Below the pieces are notes generated by a model, which was given only the letters and a program-made list of their open reading frames with translations, was not told the DNA's origin and searched no databases. Made by a program: the position numbers and the translations under genes. 9,829 bases of DNA from Patescibacteria group bacterium (GTDB lineage: Bacteria; Patescibacteriota; Minisyncoccia; Moranbacterales; JAKLHP01): positions 1 to 9,829 of the forward strand of contig JAKLHP010000027.1 in NCBI GenBank assembly GCA_022710085.1, in the 5' to 3' direction. Below, one piece after another: positions 1 to 4,050 of this stretch. Positions within the stretch are counted from its first letter, which is position 1, and each line of letters opens with the position of its first letter.

Positions 1-831
1 AATGCGGGCTTTGAAGTGAAGTCGGCCGTCCTCTCCCGTTCAAGGGGATTTGTTCTGAATATGCTGGAGGCGGAAAACATCCAATTGATAATAAAAAATG
101 CGATTACGGATAAAAAAAGAGGATTAGGGGAAAGAAAGATAAATATCGATGAGGAAAATATCAAACTCATTTCCGATTTAAGCGGCGGCGATGCGAGAGT
201 CGCACTGAACGTCCTGGAGCTTTCAGTAAGTCTTTCGAAAAAAGACAAAAAAGGAGTGATCAAAATTGACAGAGAGGTCATCAAGGAATCTTTCCAAAAG
301 ACGAACCTTCTTTATGATCAAGCAGGAGAAGAACATTATAATATTATTTCCGCTCTCCATAAAAGCATGCGGGGAGGGGATGCGGATGCGGCGCTCTATT
401 GGCTGGGACGGATGCTTGAGGCCGGAGAAGATCCTTTGTATGTTGCGAGAAGGCTAGTCAGGTTTGCATCCGAAGATATCGGGATTGCCAATTCTTTTGC
501 TCTTCCTCAGGCAGTTGCGGCTTATGATGCCTGCCATTTTATCGGAATGCCGGAGTGCAGTATTAATTTGGCCCAGGCAGTGGTGTACATGGCGAAGTCG
601 AAAAAGAGCAACAGGCTTTATGAAGCGTATCTTGAAGTTCAGAAAGATGTGAAAAATCATCCTAACGAACCGGTGCCCTTGCATCTTCGCAATGCCCCCA
701 CAGATCTTATGAAAAATTTGGGATACGGCAAGGGTTATAAATATACCCCCAAGTTTGAAAATCCTGAAGATGCAGAACAGGAATATATGCCGAAGAAATT
801 AAAAGGAAGAAAATATCTTGACGAGATTTAA
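1..831 (+). CDS. rarA: Replication-associated recombination protein A (RarA/MgsA), C-terminal part
   Basis: The frame is open from base 1 and continues upstream, so the N-terminal AAA+ core (Walker A and B) lies outside the window. The first visible residues, NAGFEVKSAVLSRSR, match the sensor/arginine-finger segment of RarA-type clamp-loader-like ATPases (SFEVNSALLSRCR in known members). Next comes the lid segment with GGDARVALNVLE. The C-terminal tetramerisation domain follows, with its signature stretches SALHKSMRGGDADAALYWL, RFASEDIGIAN and YLEVQKDVKNHPNEPVPLHL, ending near KGRKYL. The family acts at stalled replication forks and interacts with single-strand binding protein and clamp-loader partners. 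A GTG at 16 is internal, not the start. The stop is followed after 5 nt by a hairpin that lacks a U-tract on this strand, so it is unlikely to terminate rarA. Identification is secure from the C-terminal domain. Confidence 0.95.
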   Translation, partial: NAGFEVKSAVLSRSRGFVLNMLEAENIQLIIKNAITDKKRGLGERKINIDEENIKLISDLSGGDARVALNVLELSVSLSKKDKKGVIKIDREVIKESFQKTNLLYDQAGEEHYNIISALHKSMRGGDADAALYWLGRMLEAGEDPLYVARRLVRFASEDIGIANSFALPQAVAAYDACHFIGMPECSINLAQAVVYMAKSKKSNRLYEAYLEVQKDVKNHPNEPVPLHLRNAPTDLMKNLGYGKGYKYTPKFENPEDAEQEYMPKKLKGRKYLDEI

Positions 832-864
832 TAAAAGGACCTTCCCGCGGTTGCGGAAAGGTCC
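831..864 (-). terminator. Intrinsic terminator of the minus-strand small RNA
   Basis: GGACCTT (837-843) and AAGGTCC (858-864) form a 7-bp stem, extended past one mismatch by CCGC/GCGG around a 4-nt loop. Read on the minus strand it is followed by TTTTAT (836-831). On the plus strand the following bases are gtaaaaatg, so the hairpin is a terminator only for minus-strand transcription, not for rarA. Confidence 0.7.
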
Positions 865-1022
865 GTAAAAATGTATGCCTCTTGCTTCAATATTCAGTTG
901 TGGTGCACATCCCTGCGCTTTCCGAGCGCTTAATTAATCCGCATCTCTTGCCTTGTGCATAGGCCCTCCTTTGGGTGTTAGGGGCGTTTTGGAAACTTAT
1001 CATTTCGCGGGACTTGAAGCAA
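833..1022 (-). ncRNA. Candidate free-standing structured small RNA (~190 nt), class unknown
   Basis: This stretch holds no protein gene but has a complete minus-strand transcription unit: a near-consensus promoter at 1030-1058 and an intrinsic terminator at 837-864 with a U-rich tail. The predicted start near 1022 begins TTGCTTCAA (1022-1014), which pairs perfectly with TTGAAGCAA (890-882), closing a 141-nt domain. Directly inside, GTCCCGCG (1013-1006) can pair with CGCAGGGAT (917-909) with one bulged A. A small hairpin GCC/AGGC near 950-966 exposes TGCACA (959-954), which can pair with TGTGCA (909-904) as a pseudoknot. A competing hairpin GCGCT/AGCGC lies at about 915-929. Size, autonomy and terminal helix resemble 6S RNA, but I do not recognise its central bubble. 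SRP, tmRNA and RNase P hallmarks are absent. An internal AAAGGAGG before an 8-codon ORF is an alternative reading. Confidence 0.55.
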
Positions 1023-1029
1023 TGTTCAG

Positions 1030-1058
1030 AATATAGTTTAAATAATTTAAAATGTCAA
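1030..1058 (-). promoter_or_regulatory. Strong sigma70-type promoter driving the candidate small RNA
   Basis: On the minus strand TTGACA (1058-1053) is separated by exactly 17 bp from TATATT (1035-1030). The predicted start lies near 1022-1024, where the self-complementary TTGCTTCAA begins. The -35 box sits inside a palindrome ATGTC-aata-GACAT (1052-1065) that also contains both possible ogt start codons, so this promoter and ogt translation initiation overlap on opposite strands. Confidence 0.7.
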
Positions 1059-1327
1059 TAGACATGCCTACGAAAAATAGCTTTACTCAAAAAGTTTATC
1101 GGATAGTCAAAAAAATTCCCAAAGGGGAAGTTCTGACATATAAAGAAGTAGCGACGCGCGCCGGAAAACCGAAGGCTTGTCGCGCCGTCGGAAATATTCT
1201 GAATAAGAATTATGATCCCAGAATTCCTTGCCATCGGGTAATTCGAAGTGACGGAAAAGCCGGTGGATATAATCGGGGAACTTTAAATAAGAGAAAAATT
1301 TTGGAAAAAGAAGGAGTAGAGATATAA
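1052..1327 (+). CDS. Single-domain methylated-DNA--protein cysteine methyltransferase (Ogt/MGMT C-terminal domain)
   Basis: The 91-aa product is the DNA-binding/catalytic domain of the O6-alkylguanine-DNA alkyltransferase family. Visible family features are the helix-turn-helix segment KIPKGEVLTYKEVATRAG with Tyr30, the arginine-finger stretch CRAVGNILNKN (Arg44), and the active-site motif IPCHRVI with acceptor Cys60. The usual GGY follows (AGGYNRGTLNKRKILEKEG). Because PCHR is intact, it should transfer alkyl groups to itself, unlike alkyltransferase-like proteins with PWHR. The N-terminal domain of full-length Ogt/Ada is missing, so it is about half the length of classic MGMT; such short forms are common. 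The start is at 1052 or 1064 (MPTKNSF); neither has an SD, and 1064 would leave the divergent small-RNA -35 box non-coding. It converges with the first exported-protein gene. Decayed copies of its 3' end recur near 1756 and 2447. Confidence 0.9.
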   Translation: MSIDMPTKNSFTQKVYRIVKKIPKGEVLTYKEVATRAGKPKACRAVGNILNKNYDPRIPCHRVIRSDGKAGGYNRGTLNKRKILEKEGVEI

Positions 1328-1373
1328 AAAAAGAGCGGGAAGTCTATGCAATGTTTCGCACAGGCTTCCGCTC
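1326..1373 (-). terminator. Intrinsic terminator of exported gene 1
   Basis: GAGCGGGAAG (1333-1342) pairs with CTTCCGCTC (1365-1373) with one bulged G. On the minus strand the hairpin is followed by seven T (1332-1326), which overlap the ogt stop codon. On the plus strand no U-tract follows. It is homologous to the terminator at 1802-1849: the same A-run, the same stem core and a similar tgcaatgttt loop. Confidence 0.8.
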
Positions 1374-1391
1374 GTTCGACTCACAGTTTAG

Positions 1392-1640
1392 TTACTCTTT
1401 TTCCGGGGGTGTGTAGTTTATTTCTGCAACGGAAGAGTACTTTTCCATTAATCGAAAGGACTCATTTTTTTCTTCTGGAGGTATATATTTCCTTATTTCT
1501 GCAACGGAAGAGTACTTTTCCATTAATCGAAAGGACTCATTTTCTGCTTCCGTTGCGGTTTGTGCTTTTGCCAGAGTCGGAACGAAAAGCATTCCGACAA
1601 CCGTTAAAAAAACCATTCTGACCAGTATATTTTTTTTCAT
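1392..1640 (-). CDS. Small exported protein with internal 25-residue duplication (exported gene 1)
   Basis: The product has 82 aa. Residues 1-26 form a Sec signal peptide: MKK, then a hydrophobic stretch, then LAKA ending at Ala26 as the likely signal peptidase I site. The mature part (about 56 aa) is polar and charged and is built from two near-identical segments, NESFRLMEKYSSVAEI at 34-49 and 59-74, each followed by a Y-x-PPE turn. No enzyme motif or known domain is recognised. Start choice is supported by an SD (AGGAGG at 1657-1652) 11 nt upstream; the extra spacing relative to gene 2 (8 nt) comes from a duplicated GAA. Its promoter lies in the 138-bp repeat at 1664-1801 and its terminator at 1326-1373. 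The mature part does not obviously align with genes 2 and 3, yet its regulatory flanks are shared, so it may be a truncated or replaced paralogue. Confidence 0.75.
   Translation of the reverse strand: MKKNILVRMVFLTVVGMLFVPTLAKAQTATEAENESFRLMEKYSSVAEIRKYIPPEEKNESFRLMEKYSSVAEINYTPPEKE
1418..1543 (-). repeat. 51-bp perfect in-frame direct duplication inside exported gene 1
   Basis: Bases 1418-1468 and 1493-1543 are identical over 51 bp with a 75-bp period, exactly 25 codons. The 24-bp spacer encodes the Pro-Pro-Glu linker. Identity at synonymous positions points to a recent duplication. With two copies lying inside a reading frame, this is not a CRISPR array. Confidence 0.95.
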
Positions 1641-1663
1641 AAGAAGAACTACCTCCTTTTTTA

Positions 1664-1801
1664 TTTTGAGCCTAGCTGCAGCTCAACTTGCAATCATAGT
1701 AATAAATATAGAACCTGTCAAGAGCTGTGGGATTGCAATAAGCTTGGGAGATACGATGAAAAATAAACTAAAAATTTTGAAAAAAGAAGGAGTGGAGATA
1801 T
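1664..1801. repeat. 138-bp direct repeat, copy A (promoter/leader plus ogt remnant)
   Basis: This segment is identical base for base to 2355-2492 (offset 691 bp). It contains the minus-strand promoter of exported gene 1, a 10-bp palindrome AGCTGCAGCT (1674-1683), an inverted repeat TTGCAATC (1688-1695)/GATTGCAA (1731-1738) around the promoter, and a decayed copy of the ogt 3' end. Homology continues imperfectly leftwards through the SD to the start codon, and rightwards into the terminator. Confidence 0.97.
1693..1721 (-). promoter_or_regulatory. Promoter of exported gene 1
   Basis: Minus-strand TTGACA (1721-1716), a 17-bp spacer, then TATGAT (1698-1693). It lies about 50 bp upstream of the start codon, giving a short leader with a good SD. 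The -10 overlaps one arm of the TTGCAATC/GATTGCAA inverted repeat and the other arm lies just upstream of the -35, so a dimeric regulator could bind there (inference). Confidence 0.75.
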
Positions 1802-1803
1802 AA
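1756..1803 (+). pseudogene. Decayed duplicate of the ogt 3' end (copy A)
   Basis: Read on the plus strand, these bases encode MKNKLKILKKEGVEI-stop, matching the last residues of the intact alkyltransferase (NKRKILEKEGVEI-stop). The DNA match covers 1286-1327 versus 1762-1803 and includes the TAA stop and following A-run. No start, catalytic Cys motif or upstream domain accompanies it, so it is a leftover from duplication of the ogt-terminator-exported gene block. Confidence 0.8.
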
Positions 1804-1849
1804 AAAAAGAGCGAGAAGCCTTGCAATGTTTTGCATAGGCTTCTCGCTC
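1802..1849 (-). terminator. Intrinsic terminator of exported gene 2
   Basis: GAGCGAGAAGCC (1809-1820) and GGCTTCTCGCTC (1838-1849) form a perfect 12-bp stem, extendable inside by TGCAA/TTGCA. On the minus strand it is followed by seven T (1808-1802). It starts 12 bp past the gene 2 stop. On the plus strand only TTCT follows. Confidence 0.9.
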
Positions 1850-1861
1850 TTCTGATCTCGG

Positions 1862-2335
1862 TCACTTGTCAATATCAATCTTTATGGAATCAACCTTGAA
1901 GTGTTTCGCAATCGCCAGCAATATTTCCCCAGTCAAACAGGTGAAACTGTTGCCAGCATTAAATATGACCAGTATTCTACTTCCCGATGCATCAGCCGCC
2001 TTAATACCCGGGATAGCCTCGATTTCACGAATCAATTTTTCTCGTTCGCTTATCCTTTTGCCATATCCCATTCCCATCCCACCCATTCCTGGTGTGTTGT
2101 CTATTCTTGGCATGCCTATTGATATGCCCCAGCTAGCTTCCTGATCTTTTATTGGGCGGTCCAGTTCCAAGGACATTGAATGGGGAAGGATGGCTATAAT
2201 TTTAACAGTAACTACTTTGTTATCTGTATCAGCAGTATTGATGCTTCCTAAAACTTCTGCTTTAACTGGCAATGGTGCAAAAAAAACGCCAACAGCAAGA
2301 ATGATCATGGTGATCAATGTAGCTAATTTTTTCAT
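1862..2335 (-). CDS. Small exported protein with Gly/Met-rich linker (exported gene 2)
   Basis: The 157-aa product is of unknown function. Residues 1-26 are a Sec signal peptide ending PLPVKA, with likely cleavage after Ala26, the same position as in genes 1 and 3. The mature protein starts with a beta-rich stretch (VVTVKIIAILPHSMSLELD), then a linker around residues 80-92 containing GMGGMGMGYG. The C-terminal segment (about 98-157) has an alternating pattern, LIREIEAIPGIKAADA, RILVIFNA, LLAIAKHF, IKIDIDK, that looks like a small alpha/beta (ferredoxin-like or NifU-N-like) fold; this is inference from pattern only. Gene 3 shows a comparable pattern. The start is fixed by AGGAGG (2349-2344) 8 nt upstream. 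Promoter at 2384-2412, terminator at 1802-1849. One cysteine is present (residue 133). Likely periplasmic or extracellular. Confidence 0.8.
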   Translation of the reverse strand: MKKLATLITMIILAVGVFFAPLPVKAEVLGSINTADTDNKVVTVKIIAILPHSMSLELDRPIKDQEASWGISIGMPRIDNTPGMGGMGMGYGKRISEREKLIREIEAIPGIKAADASGSRILVIFNAGNSFTCLTGEILLAIAKHFKVDSIKIDIDK

Positions 2336-2354
2336 AAGAACTACCTCCTTTTAT

Positions 2355-2492
2355 TTTTGAGCCTAGCTGCAGCTCAACTTGCAATCATAGTAATAAATAT
2401 AGAACCTGTCAAGAGCTGTGGGATTGCAATAAGCTTGGGAGATACGATGAAAAATAAACTAAAAATTTTGAAAAAAGAAGGAGTGGAGATAT
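2355..2492. repeat. 138-bp direct repeat, copy B
   Basis: Perfect copy of 1664-1801, carrying the promoter and leader of exported gene 2 and a second ogt remnant. Just past its right end the copies diverge: copy A continues into TAA and the gene 2 terminator, copy B into TGA and the unrelated-looking gene 3 terminator. Confidence 0.97.
2384..2412 (-). promoter_or_regulatory. Promoter of exported gene 2
   Basis: Identical to the gene 1 promoter: minus-strand TTGACA (2412-2407), 17 bp, TATGAT (2389-2384), with the same flanking TTGCAATC/GATTGCAA arms. Genes 1 and 2 should therefore be co-regulated at transcription. Confidence 0.75.
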
Positions 2493-2494
2493 GA
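2447..2494 (+). pseudogene. Decayed duplicate of the ogt 3' end (copy B)
   Basis: Encodes the same 15 residues as copy A (MKNKLKILKKEGVEI), but the stop is TGA instead of TAA because the identical block ends inside that codon. No functional alkyltransferase motif is present. Confidence 0.75.
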
Positions 2495-2528
2495 AAAAGG
2501 CGATAGGTCAAATGCCGACCCTCGCCTT
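2494..2528 (-). terminator. Intrinsic terminator of exported gene 3
   Basis: AAGGCGA (2497-2503) pairs with TCGCCTT (2522-2528), and GGTC (2506-2509) with GACC (2517-2520), around a 7-nt loop. On the minus strand the stem runs into a short T-run (2498-2494). Its sequence differs from the two GAGCG-type terminators of genes 1 and 2. Confidence 0.7.
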
Positions 2529-2538
2529 GCTTTTGTGG

Positions 2539-3003
2539 CTAAATGCCCAGGATATCCCACCTGATTCTCGAGTTGTTGCTGATAATTTCTTTTGAATCAG
2601 GTGTATATTCTAGCTTCAGATTTCTTCCTTTCCCGTATCTTTTTTTGATTGCCTCAATTGCAAGAGGCATAATTTTTTTCCACTCAAAGGCGGCTCCTTT
2701 TTCTATCCATATTGCAAATCTAGTAATCTTGATCGAGGACACCCCCTTTATTTCAAGTAAATCTTTTGCAATAGGAAGCATATCAGGAGTGCCTCTGCCG
2801 CGGGAATACCCAAAAGCAGTATATCCTTCCCTGGTTTTATTTTCGCCTATCAGGTCATCATTTACGTGATAAGTTGACCAGTAGCTTGAGTTGCATTCCA
2901 CGATTATCCTGAACTCTTCATCATCGTCAGCATTTACAACAGCCGGAGATAGTAATAAGGCTATCGCCAATGCTGCCGATATCAATTTCAATCCTGTTTT
3001 CAT
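2539..3003 (-). CDS. Small exported protein (exported gene 3)
   Basis: The 154-aa product is of unknown function. Residues 1-26 are a signal peptide (MKTGLKL, hydrophobic core, AVVNA) with a likely signal peptidase I site after Ala26, followed by an acidic mature N-terminus (DDDEE). The middle shows FRIIVECNSSYW and a Gly/Arg-rich loop (GYSRGRGTPD, about 65-74). Then comes LPIAKDLLEIKGVSSIKIT, FAIWIEKGAAFEWKKIM, AIEAIKKRY. This order of helix, Gly-Val turn, strand and strand-helix resembles the C-terminal half of gene 2 and suggests distant paralogy (inference). Only one Cys (37) is present. SD GGAGGA (3017-3012) lies 8 nt before the start. Its promoter at 3058-3086 has the same geometry as those of genes 1 and 2. 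Likely exported, no enzyme motif seen. Confidence 0.8.
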   Translation of the reverse strand: MKTGLKLISAALAIALLLSPAVVNADDDEEFRIIVECNSSYWSTYHVNDDLIGENKTREGYTAFGYSRGRGTPDMLPIAKDLLEIKGVSSIKITRFAIWIEKGAAFEWKKIMPLAIEAIKKRYGKGRNLKLEYTPDSKEIISNNSRIRWDILGI

Positions 3004-3057
3004 AAAGAACTTCCTCCCTCGTTATTTTTTTTAATCTTGATTTCAGCTCAACCAAGG

Positions 3058-3086
3058 ACTATAGCATTAAATAAGAAAAATGTCAA
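3058..3086 (-). promoter_or_regulatory. Promoter of exported gene 3
   Basis: Minus-strand TTGACA (3086-3081), 17 bp, TATAGT (3063-3058). The surrounding words CTCTTGACA and GTTGAGCTG are shared with the repeat-borne promoters, so it is a diverged third copy of the same control region. The TTGCAATC/GATTGCAA arms are not preserved here. Confidence 0.75.
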
Positions 3087-3168
3087 GAGTTAGCGGATCA
3101 TGGAAAACCATGAGGCATAGTGGCGGATAAGTTAAAATTTTAAAAAATAGCGCTTGAATTTGAAAGTG

Positions 3169-3177
3169 TGATATAAT
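3169..3177 (+). promoter_or_regulatory. Extended -10 promoter of the DUF5652-like gene
   Basis: TG-A-TATAAT (TG at 3169-3170, TATAAT at 3172-3177) is a perfect extended -10 with no good -35 at 16-18 bp. It lies 35 bp before the start codon and is divergent from the gene 3 promoter; the -35 box and this -10 are about 80 bp apart. Confidence 0.65.
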
Positions 3178-3212
3178 AAAAAAATAATTCTAAATTTAAA
3201 ATTTAAAAAACT

Positions 3213-3467
3213 ATGCAGGAATTTATTTCTCAGTATCCATGGGTGATTTATTTGTTGATGGCTTGGACGCTTCCGTGGAAGGGAATCGCGCTCTGGAAAG
3301 CATCAAGAAGAGGACGGAAAATATGGTTCATAATTATTTTTCTTCTGAACACATTGGCGATACTGGATATTATTTATATCGCATTTTTCAGTAAGGAGAA
3401 AGAAGAAGATAGTGAAGAAGTAAAAAAGGGACCAAAAATACTCAGCAATGGCAAAAGAATAATCTAA
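3213..3467 (+). CDS. Small integral membrane protein, DUF5652-like
   Basis: The 84-aa product has two hydrophobic segments, about 8-22 (YPWVIYLLMAWTLPW) and about 37-60 (IWFIIIFLLNTLAILDIIY), joined by a basic loop (KASRRGRK). A highly charged cytosolic-looking tail follows (KEKEEDSEEVKK). The pattern PWKGIALWKA...R.G.K.WF....LNTL.ILDIIY matches my memory of the DUF5652 family, small membrane proteins frequent in candidate-phylum bacteria; function unknown. No SD is visible; the leader is A/T-rich with an aaatttaaaattt palindrome. It has its own promoter and a terminator at 3508-3533, so it is separate from the mraZ operon downstream. Confidence 0.85.
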   Translation: MQEFISQYPWVIYLLMAWTLPWKGIALWKASRRGRKIWFIIIFLLNTLAILDIIYIAFFSKEKEEDSEEVKKGPKILSNGKRII

Positions 3468-3507
3468 TTTTTTAATCCGAGTGCCTAAATTGTGAATAAC
3501 TTTTTTT

Positions 3508-3533
3508 AAAATGGCTTTTTAAAGCCATTTTTT
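3508..3533 (+). terminator. Intrinsic terminator after the DUF5652-like gene
   Basis: AAAATGGCTTT (3508-3518) and AAAGCCATTTT (3521-3531) are perfect inverted repeats with the T-run continuing to 3533. It separates the DUF5652-like gene from the mraZ promoter 17 bp later. A TGTGAATAA word (3491-3499, TTATTCACA on minus, a DnaA-box variant) lies just before it. Confidence 0.85.
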
Positions 3534-3545
3534 GTTTTGAAAATA

Positions 3546-3610
3546 AGTGTTGACACGTGCTTCTCAGTGGTTTAAAATAGTAACATAGTGTAATAAAGTG
3601 GCACAAAGTG
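3546..3610 (+). promoter_or_regulatory. Likely MraZ-binding repeats (MraZ boxes)
   Basis: AGTG occurs at 3587-3590, 3597-3600 and 3607-3610, exactly 10 bp apart. The last two sit in identical AAAGTGG words and the last ends one base before the mraZ start codon. A second in-phase set surrounds the promoter: AGTG 3546-3549, CGTG 3556-3559, AGTG 3566-3569. Known MraZ operators are GTG-containing repeats spaced by one helical turn upstream of mraZ. The downstream set overlaps the expected transcription start, which would suit autoregulation of the operon. Binding is inferred from pattern. Confidence 0.75.
3550..3578 (+). promoter_or_regulatory. Promoter of the mraZ-rsmH-ftsL-ftsI-murF operon (Pmra)
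   Basis: TTGACA (3550-3555), 17-bp spacer, TAAAAT (3573-3578). The start would be near 3585, giving a leader under 30 nt with no SD. It is embedded in the 10-bp-periodic GTG repeats described below. Confidence 0.8.
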
Positions 3611-3611
3611 G

Positions 3612-4049
3612 ATGATGCTTATCGGAGAATATTCACATGTCGTGGATCCAAAAAAAAGATTGGCTTTGCCCTCTAAATTCAGAAAAGAATTGGGACGCAA
3701 AGTAGTTGTTACCAGGGGGCTGGACCGATGCCTCTTTATTTATCCTTTGAAAACTTGGAATGAGATTGCGGAAAAACTCGGAACTCTTCCGGTAGGAGAA
3801 TCAGGAACAAGAAGTTTTATCCGCGTGATGCTTGCCGGAGCTACTGATGTGGATGTAGACGGCCAGGGAAGAATCCTGCTTCCTGAATATCTCAAAGAAT
3901 ATGCCGGAATCAGCAAGAATGTCACCATCGCCGGACTTTTTAACCGGATGGAGATCTGGGATGAAAATAAATGGAAAGAATACAAAAATAAAGCTGAAAA
4001 AAATACAGATGAAATTGCCGAACAATTGGGGAAACTAGGAATTTACTAA
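3612..4049 (+). CDS. mraZ: Transcriptional regulator MraZ
   Basis: The 145-aa product has the usual length and two SpoVT/AbrB-like swapped-hairpin repeats. The first is GEYSHVVDPKKRLALPSKFRKEL (about 5-27), the second ATDVDVDGQGRILLPEYLKEYA (about 75-96), each with the D-x-K/Q-x-R-L/I-x-L/I-P signature. MraZ forms a ring-shaped oligomer that binds repeats in front of its own operon and controls division and cell-wall genes. The start is at 3612 or 3615 (two consecutive ATG); neither has an SD and the initiation region directly abuts the last GTG repeat. It is followed after one base by rsmH, as in most dcw clusters. Confidence 0.95.
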   Translation: MMLIGEYSHVVDPKKRLALPSKFRKELGRKVVVTRGLDRCLFIYPLKTWNEIAEKLGTLPVGESGTRSFIRVMLAGATDVDVDGQGRILLPEYLKEYAGISKNVTIAGLFNRMEIWDENKWKEYKNKAEKNTDEIAEQLGKLGIY

Positions 4050-4050
4050 A

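Noticed and set aside
833..1022. tmRNA, SRP RNA or RNase P RNA
   Set aside because: No tRNA-like T-arm or tag ORF, no GGAAGGAAGCAG-type SRP loop, and the unit is too short for RNase P. 6S RNA stays open but is not proven.
1418..1543. CRISPR-like repeat
   Set aside because: Only two copies, one spacer, and the unit is an exact 25-codon in-frame duplication of a coding region with no cas genes nearby.
1346..1621. Plus-strand ORF of 91 codons over exported gene 1
   Set aside because: It is the antisense shadow of the 82-aa gene; its own repeats come from the 51-bp duplication, and it has no SD or promoter.
1683..1865. Minus-strand 60-codon ORF with hydrophobic content
   Set aside because: It crosses the 138-bp repeat, the gene 1 promoter and the gene 2 terminator, so it reflects non-coding sequence and antisense of the ogt remnant.
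1664..2492. Integron cassette array or insertion sequence
   Set aside because: The repeats lack nested attC-type symmetry (the inverted words cross rather than nest), and there is no integrase, transposase or target-site duplication in view.
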